Of a DNA stretch of 64,000 nt, positions 57,129 to 64,000 are shown in pieces; position 1 is the first letter of the stretch, and each line of letters opens with the position of its first letter. The position numbers were made by a program, and so were the translations under genes. The stretch is taken from positions 8,275,569-8,339,568 of the forward strand of contig CM071586.1 of NCBI GenBank assembly GCA_036426205.1. The letters are read 5' to 3'. The notes beneath the pieces were generated by a model. It saw only the letters and a program-made list of their open reading frames with translations, did not search any database and had not been told where the DNA came from. This DNA comes from Ascaphus truei. Its lineage: Eukaryota; Chordata; Amphibia; Anura; Ascaphidae.

Positions 57129-57832
57129 CCTATCAGTATAATTTATTACCAGTTCTTCTGTACCTACTGCTAGCATTGGTTCCACTTATCGTTCTTATGC
57201 TTCCAGCTGACATGTCTCATATCACTACTTGAGTGTAGCATGCTGCTAGTACATATTTTCCTAGGTTCTGACTCCTGTTGCGTTGCGTTTCAGTGTGGAT
57301 AAGTATCCTAGTTTTGACCTTTAACCTTTATTAATTGCGGTTCTGGTCATTGGGGTCACTATACCTGTGTAGCACAATCAATTTGTGGCTAGCACTACTG
57401 ACGTCCCGTCATTGGGGATTTTAGACTGTATATATTATGACACGTCTTTTGTCGTTTTTTATAGTGATTCAAAATTGATTAATTTCTGTTTTGTGTTTAG
57501 GGACCCTTTTTTGGTTTGTTCCCATTAGGGCTTTGTGGTAGCAGTAAACTTGACTGTTACTTTATGTGTACATTTAATACTTAGTATCTAGAGTGCAGCT
57601 AACAGGGACTTTAGTGACTCCTTGTGGTCACTTATCTGTGTTTGTTTTGTTTTGCCTTATCCCTTGCACCAGATACCTTTGTGTTGTTATATGATGAGCG
57701 AAGTGGTCTGTGTGTCTTCCGTGTATAAGAGTCCAAGAGAGTTAGCTCTTAGACTCAGTAACATTGTATCATTACTTCCAGGCAAGCAGTCAAGTGGGGA
57801 TTGCTAGTGTATGAGTTTCAAGGGGGTTTTTG

Positions 57833-59470
57833 TGTCAGAACCGTTGTCAGAATGTGCCTAGCGGGTCGGGATCCAAAGTTACCGGTTCCCCCACAAATGT
57901 ACCCGGGAATCATGCTTGATTCTCGGATACATGTAGGCACATTGTCCCGGCAATACCTGCCCTTGAAAACGTAACCGCGACTCACCACTAGGCTCCCCTG
58001 CTTCTGCATAACTCGGCAAGGAGAATGAGGCAAAGGGATCACTGTGCATTCCTTTAGCTGAGGGAATCCCCGGGTTAAGGAGGGTATCCCAGCTAGTGCC
58101 AAGGTGACCCAAAAACAGTGTAGGGTTTATGGGTGCCCAACCATATATAAGGTTAGGGGGACTCAAGAGTCCAAACTGAGTCAAAAGGAAAGTGTGTGGG
58201 GAAATAAGGCAGACAGAAATAAAGAGACATTTTTTCCTTTTCTGTTCCCTATACACTAGAGACTCCAAACTTTGGGAATCTAAGTCTTGGGTAGGGTTTT
58301 GGGATGAAAAGCAAGTCATTTTGATTGCAGGAGGTCTGGGGACAGAGTTACCAGTGGCCCTATAATTCTCCCCGGCTTATTCGCACTATTTTCGGTGGAC
58401 CCGGGTTTGAGTTCAACTGGGGCCATACAGTGTCTCCCAGACTCGTAGGTTTCAACACCAAGATCCTCACCTAAAGTCCCACATAGCTGGATGGGTTCCC
58501 TGAGACTCAACGTTTATTAAAGTGTATTTTAATATGTTTTAACAATCGGAACCGATGTCCAAACAGGCAGCCCGTGCAAACCCATAGGCGCTGGTATGTA
58601 TGCTGGGCATCGGAGTTCAAAGCAGCCAGAGATGTGAACAGCATTTGGTTAGTGGGGAAAGGTGGAGTACTAGGTCCGGAGATCAATGGCAGTCCTCCGG
58701 GATGCCACTTGTTCTGCCAGGCCTAGGGGCGCCTGCCCAGCGGGTGGCATTGGGATAGCTGGGGGGAGATGTGGTAGGCTTGCGCAGGTCCCTTGGCTAT
58801 TTCAAATTTCCTGCTGACTCGGCTTTTCTACCCGACTTGGCTCTGATTGGCTGCTTGAAAAAGTTCCCACGCGCTGATTGGCTGTCCGGTGTGCTTCCAT
58901 TCTATGAATGAAGCAGGGATTACTGTAAGAAGCCGTGAGCCAATCAGATTGTGTGTTACCCTTTATTCAGAGCCGAAAGAGCACAGATGGGCTTTTGAAA
59001 GACGCTTTGTTCGAAACAGCAAAGCAACCGGCTTCGATTTCAAGCCTGAAAAGCCTGCCCGCCAGAGACTAAGTCCCGACGTTTGCACCCAAGTTCTCAG
59101 AAACTAACGTAGCAGTCGCGGCTGGGATTTCATGCCGATTTGAGTTCCAGGAGATTCAGGATGACTCGTGGTCAGCGGGACCAAGTTCTCAGAAGAGAAC
59201 GTAGCGTTGGCATCTGGAATTTCATGCCGATTTGAGTTCCAGGAGATTCCGGGCTAAGGCCCGGTCAGGGTAAAACTCTCCCAATAGATTGCCCTGCATC
59301 TATGAAAGTCTAGTTTTCGATCCCAGTAAGTGTGCCTTTTCGTCTGTATTTTGTGTTTCATTGTGTGTATGCGGATTTAAGCCGAATAAACTACAATTTA
59401 TTTCTCTACCTTGTTTTGCTCAATGAATGATCCTGGTAAAAAGGTGTAAATAACCTGGTCTCCCGTGACA
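57833..59470 (+). mobile_element. Possible LTR-like insertion
   Basis: Starts TGTCAGAACC and ends ctggtctcccgtgaca, the same end as 55524-56151, with AATAAA near 59383. It splits the right PLE-type arm. No matching target duplication was found, so the left border is uncertain. The 146-residue and 94-residue minus-strand frames have no domain. A tandem unit (gaacgtagc..tttcatgccgatttgagttccaggagatt) occurs twice at about 59105-59250. Confidence 0.4.
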
Positions 59471-59659
59471 ACATCCTTTAATAGATATCAATTATAACAC
59501 TTTGGCTCCCATTTATTTTCACTTTCTATATCCTATATCTATATCACATGAACCCAGAGATTGTTCATTGTATTGGGTTAGAGCTGCACTATACTGTATG
59601 TAATTTAAGTCACTTTATTATACAAGCATCGGGTTATTTTTTCACTTTATCTCTTGTAA

Positions 59660-59970
59660 TAAGAGCCAGATAACCATTTTGTGGCTATTGTACAATCTAT
59701 GTCAAGCAGTCATTTAGTGGCCATCATATACTATAAGTCAAGCAGCCATCCTGTGGCCATTTTATAGTATTGTGACAAGCAGCCATTTTGTGGCCAACAT
59801 ATTATAAATACGTAACAGTCATTGTTTGCACGTTATAGAATAAAAGTCAAGTAGCCACTTTGTAGCCATCATATAATATCAACCAAGCAGAAATTTGGGG
59901 CCAGTTCAGAGTTCATCAAGCAAACATGTTGTAGCAATTGTACAGTAGAAATCAAGAAGTCATTTTGTGG
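59660..59970. repeat. Degenerate minisatellite around caagcagccattttgtggcc
   Basis: About six diverged units of about 45-55 bp, each with a core like caagcagccattttgtggcc followed by atcatatactataagt. Related units occur at 35620-35800. Confidence 0.8.
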
Positions 59971-60219
59971 GAGACCATAAGGAAAATGTAGCTCTCTGTG
60001 GGAATAAGGATTAGGGCAGTGTGCCAAGGAAAACATACTGCGTCATCCAATAAAATACACAATACTTTACATCTATATAATTATTAGGTAACAACCTGTG
60101 AGACAAGTGTAAGTGTGGGTGACATAAACACTAAACTAAATCATATACTTGCAGGTCTTTCAATCCAGAATTATAGTCAATAAATTTAAATTATAATTAT
60201 TAAGATGTGTGGAACAAAG

Positions 60220-60790
60220 GCAAGTCTAAGCCTATGGTTTATGTCTCTCTCCCTGCAGGATGACACAGATAGAAGAGACCTACCTGTACAGTATGTCCAA
60301 TAGAGCCTGTCCCTTCCTCTACAGGGTAACTGACACAGGCAGAAGGGACTTATGAGACTTTCCCTCCTTTCGCATGGTGACAGACAGACATGGTGTCCTA
60401 TAGAGCCTGTCCCTTCCCCCACAGGGTGACACAATGACACAAACAGAAGAGACCTATGTGCAGTGAAGTCTGTTCCTCCCCCCCCACAGGGTGATACAGT
60501 GACACCAACAGATGGGACCTACTGTATAATCCATAAATTCTGAGCCAAAAAATTCACCTTTAATACACAGAAAGGGCCTCAGCAGTCCCATTCACCCCAT
60601 CCCCCCCCCCCCGCCAACACACACTCTTTGATTGTTTTGTATACCTCTGTACATATTACTAACCTCACCCGGTCCTGATTAAAGGTTATATAAGAACTCT
60701 CCCAGCCTTCATATGTTAATTAAATTAGTATCCCATAGTCCTACTTTAAAGCAATAAGTAATGCCTTGACTATACTTTATAAAGTTCAGG
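60220..60790. repeat. Degenerate minisatellite block, paralogue of 48830-49560
   Basis: Units on cccacagggtgacacaatga and cagaagggacctatg, with the same closing segment as the paralogue. No gene. Confidence 0.75.
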
Positions 60791-61292
60791 ATCACATTAC
60801 AGATCCCCCACCTATAAACTTCAATAGGATCACACTATTAAAACTCACTATGCATATCAGCAGTCCCCATAGACTTTAATGGGGTCATGCTATTAACATT
60901 TAGCATCACCCTCTACATACAGTGTATCAGTTGGACCCATAGACTGCATTAGTGGTGTTTAGCAGAAGACCCCATAGACTTTAATGGGATCATCCTATTA
61001 CATTATTTGCTGCAATAGACTTCAATAGGATTATTCTTTAAAAGTCAAAACTACCGTATTACTGTGTTTACCAGATGTCCCTATAGCCTTTAATGAGATT
61101 AAATTAACATTTAGGATCTCACTTTATTATTAGTAATATTATCATCTTTATCTGTACGACACCAACATATTTCACAGGTCAGAACAACAGGACAACAACA
61201 CTGTATTACAAAAGTGTACATATGCTATATTTTAAGATAAAATGAAACTGTAGGAAGTAGGTCACTACCCCAGGGAGCTTACACCCTTCTTA

Positions 61293-61538
61293 CAGTGGCG
61301 GCCGCCTTTATCCTAATGCGGCCGTATCGGCGCAACTCTGATAACCGCAGGCAGATGCAGTATTTTTTTTTTTTCCAGAATATGTTCAGGTATTTTAGCC
61401 GCGGCCGCCTTTATCCTAGTGCATTTTATTAGCGCTGTCTCGGCATGAATGCGACATGAACGCGGTGAAGTGCGTGGCATTCGGAAAAAATCCCCGAAAA
61501 AATTCGGAAATGTTGGAGAATAAAAGGGGCCGTGGCTG
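61293..61538. mobile_element. TA-target MITE, 246 bp (family of 16509-16725)
   Basis: TA (61291-61292), CAGTGGCGGCCGCCTTTATCC at the left end, GGGGCCGTGGCTG at the right end, TA (61539-61540). It shares ends and an interior attagcgctgtctc block with the copy at 16509-16725. A second inner copy of the end motif (gccgcggccgcctttatcctag) occurs near 61399-61420. Confidence 0.85.
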
Positions 61539-61755
61539 TAGATACAGTATGTCATATTCTCCTATAGATGTCACTAAGGTAACGATTATGAAGATGAGCT
61601 GCCCCCATAAACTTAAATAGGATCATCCTATAAGAGTCATGGTGGCCATTCATTACAGACATAGTTGCAACCATAGACATTACTGGGATCGCTCTATTCA
61701 ATAAGGATTGCATTCTTACATTTATCAGTTGCTCTTATAGACTTCCATTGGCTAA

Positions 61756-63270
61756 TGTTGGGCACCGGGGGTTTTGCTCATGTATTTTTATGTGTTCCTA
61801 TGTACAGAAATGTGAAAGCAGTGATACCACTCTGTTCCTGAAAGTTATGGACGCGCAAGGGTTACAGCTAAACTTACTCCTTAACAGAGTTATGATCAAT
61901 GTGGCTGTATCAGGCATTGTATGACTGGGTAGGGGGAGCCTATTGTATGGGCATATTATCTGTGTGCTATCACCATGTTTTGTGTGCATTTACACTGTGT
62001 TTACATGTGCTCATGGTGGAGGTACAGTAGGCTGCCTGCTGGGAGCCCCAACAGACCAAAGTCCGAGCTTTGTTGCGCTGTGACAGCATGGCACCGATCT
62101 CAATGGGGCCCCCGGAGCCCTGAACCAGATCAATGCACTGATAGGCGCCTCAATTTGGCATTTTGGCTGAAGGGGCCTCATAGGCATTCTTCAAATTGAC
62201 TAGATTCATATCTCCAGCTTCTCTCTCTCTTCTTTGTTCCCCTGGACCATTTTGGGCTGTAGCCATGCCCCCTTTTCTGATTTGCTGTGCTCCAGCGACC
62301 CATCTAGCTCCTAAGGAGTGCCTCTGATTTGTTAAGATCGCCTTCCTTCCTGAATTTCGAATGGCACTAGGGAGACAATACCTGCCTAACAGATCCAGAG
62401 TTACTGAGTGCGGCTGAGAATACTGAAGAGACACGGCGGAGCTGTGTGCTCGGGAGCTGGAGCAACATACCAGGAGTAAGCGAAGAGCTCTGGGGGAGAA
62501 TCCTCGCTGCGTTGAAGCTGTACACTTCGAGTGCAGCATTGGCTGGAACATCGGGGAAAGTCATCGGAGATACCCCTGTGGATGATCCCAGCGTGGCTGT
62601 CGGATACCATCGAATTCTATCTGAAGAAGAACTGATTGCAGAGCCCAGTGGCCTCCAGAAGTACTCAATGGGGCATCTAATTTTGGCAGATGGCGGTCTT
62701 CATCACACTGGTTAGGTATCCTGGATGCTACTTGCCATTTATTCCCTTGTTTCCCTGTAAGGGATTTTCAGTATCTGAGGCATCCAGCTTGATCTGATGG
62801 TGGTCCCCACCACACCATATAAGTAGCCAGGAGGCTACCAACTGCACATGGCTAGGTAGCCAGGATGCTACTAGCCACTTATGTTTTATTTTTCCTCAGA
62901 GGACTGTTTGTGTTCTGGACTTCTATTGTGCTCAAGTTGAGCTGCTCACATGGACTAAAAGAGCCCAGAGTTGATTAGCCTCAGCTACAGTACATCATGG
63001 AGGAGAGTGATTAGCCCTTGTGTGTGAGTATTTCACTGCTTTTATGTATCTGTCCGGGGAGTGTTGGATTCTTGTGTTGTTGTACCCTACCCATAATAAA
63101 CCTAAGTTTATTAGCTCTTTGTAGCAGACTAGTTGTAACCTAGGTCTCAGGGAAGCCCATTTAGGTATTACAAGGTTGAGCCTACCCTACAAATTCTGGA
63201 GGCAGCAGACAGTAAAGGGTTTGGGCACAGATAGAGGACCCTGGTCATGAAGCACCCCCCTGACGTGACA
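61756..63270 (+). mobile_element. Possible LTR-like insertion in the minisatellite
   Basis: Non-repeat sequence TGTTGGGCACC...CTGACGTGACA breaks the minisatellite. TG...CA ends and AATAAA near 63096 suggest an LTR, but no matching 5-bp duplication is visible. A ctaggtagccaggatgctac unit occurs twice (62713-62730 and 62852-62872). The 89-residue frame at 62446-62715 has no recognised domain. Confidence 0.35.
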
Positions 63271-64000
63271 CCATATTACACTAATCAGCAGCCCCCATAA
63301 CAATTAATAACATCACCATAGCACACATAATTTCTTCTCACAGTCGTTAGTAGGATCCCACTATAAATGTAAAGATTACTCAATAACACCCCTATAAGAA
63401 AGACTTTAATAGACTTATCCTATAACACAAATCACCTGCACATAAGTTGCTCCTTTACATTTTAAGAGAATCTCCCTATAAAAGTCTGTATCACACATAA
63501 ATTGGCCCATAGAGTTTAATGGGGGTCACCCAAAAAAGTAAAGATAATCGTAACAAACACACACACACACGATAACCCTATTCTAAATATGAGTCGCATG
63601 CAAACACTTTAGTGGGATCATCCTATAACACACATCATTCACCACATGGACTTTAATAGGGTCACCATATTACACATTCCAGTTGCCCCCTAGATTTTAA
63701 TAGGATCTCCATACATCAGTTCCCCCAACAGACGTTTATAGGATTGCACTATAACACTCATCAGCAGCCCCCATATAATTGAAAAGGTTTCACTATAACA
63801 CACAATATTCCCCCAGACCTTAATCGGATCACCCTATAAATGTCAGAATCACCCAATAACACACATACATCAACCCAATAGACTTTTTTAGGATCGTCCC
63901 ATAATACAAATCATCTGCCTCCACAAACTTTAATAGGATCACCGTATAATTATCAGGATCATCCAATAACATACATAAAATTCCCCTATGGACTTTAATA

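Larger units (their letters stand above)
55468..59545. mobile_element. PLE-type inverted arms with nested insertions
   Basis: The left arm pieces 55468-55523 and about 56340-56610 reappear inverted at 59486-59545 and about 57420-57660 (for example tgaccacaagtcactaaagtccc against gggactttagtgactccttgtggtca). The arms are interrupted by an LTR-like element (55524-56151) on the left and by about 57830-59470 on the right. The middle holds a drifted hammerhead-like motif at 56617-56664 (plus strand UUGAAGA, AAAA) and a hAT MITE. No PLE protein sequence remains. Confidence 0.6.
60791..64000. repeat. Long degenerate minisatellite around atagactttaatgggatca
   Basis: Diverged units of about 45-65 bp, each with a core like atagactttaataggatca followed by ccctataacacacatcag. 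They occur at 60791-61140, 61560-61750 and 63280-64000, and the array runs off the window end. It is interrupted by a TA MITE and by 61756-63270. Confidence 0.8.

Noticed and set aside
59660..59970. CRISPR-like spacing of repeated units
   Set aside because: Units are diverged, spacers are also related, and the genome is eukaryotic.
62446..62715. 89-residue plus-strand frame
   Set aside because: No recognised domain and inside a possible LTR-like insertion.

Overview
This is repeat-dominated vertebrate DNA, most likely from an amphibian, probably a frog. It has no bacterial operons or ribosome binding sites. It does have a vertebrate resistin-like final exon, CR1/L2-type LINE sequence, hAT and TA-target MITEs, solo LTRs, and a dense population of Penelope-like elements (PLEs) whose reverse transcriptase is fused to a GIY-YIG endonuclease. 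The amphibian call is an inference from this mix. The only host coding sequence I can support is the end of a resistin-family gene (1-101, + strand) with its polyadenylation signal. Almost everything else is transposon sequence at various stages of decay.

Layout. 1-640: resistin-like last exon and 3' flank. 640-9480: two PLE relics (coding 1479-2566 minus; 4830-6573 plus), a 208-bp tandem duplication, a hAT MITE and several ribozyme-like motifs. 9364-14466: a TA MITE with an internal hairpin, and the longest PLE (11490-14374 minus), whose 5' end lies in a 24-bp palindrome around a hammerhead-like core. 15790-23510: a nested stack. A PLE with inverted flanking arms is interrupted by a TA MITE, a hAT element and a 3.3-kb LTR insertion, and that LTR carries another PLE with a 13-bp target duplication. 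23512-30420: about 6.6 kb of strand-asymmetric simple sequence (GA, CA, TA tracts). 31900-32110: a promoter-like cluster of YY1, NRF1 and ZNF143 type motifs. 32291-34218: an uninterrupted solo LTR of the same family in the opposite orientation. 36165-39005: a PLE fragment between large inverted arms that each carry a hammerhead-like motif. 39127-42850: further PLE fragments and a hAT MITE. 45430-47130: a Ty3/Gypsy-type gag-protease relic with PNMA-like capsid sequence. 49690-54580: a CR1-like LINE split by a PLE of about 3.2 kb, with a 13-bp target duplication. 55000-59545: more PLE arms, LTR-like insertions and a hAT MITE. 59660-64000: degenerate minisatellites.

The most interesting signal is an RNA and architecture theme shared by the PLEs. 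At least fifteen short structures with a hammerhead-ribozyme layout (CUGANGA - stem II - GAAA - short stem III - UH - closing stem I) recur beside PLE coding ends. One subgroup replaces the core C3-G8 pair by U3-A8, which looks like covariation. Sense copies tend to lie 3' of the coding region, and antisense copies often sit at the 5' junction, so several insertions are inverted-repeat (snap-back) structures. Hammerhead motifs in PLEs are known; the U/A core variant and the inverted-arm arrangement are the parts worth testing.
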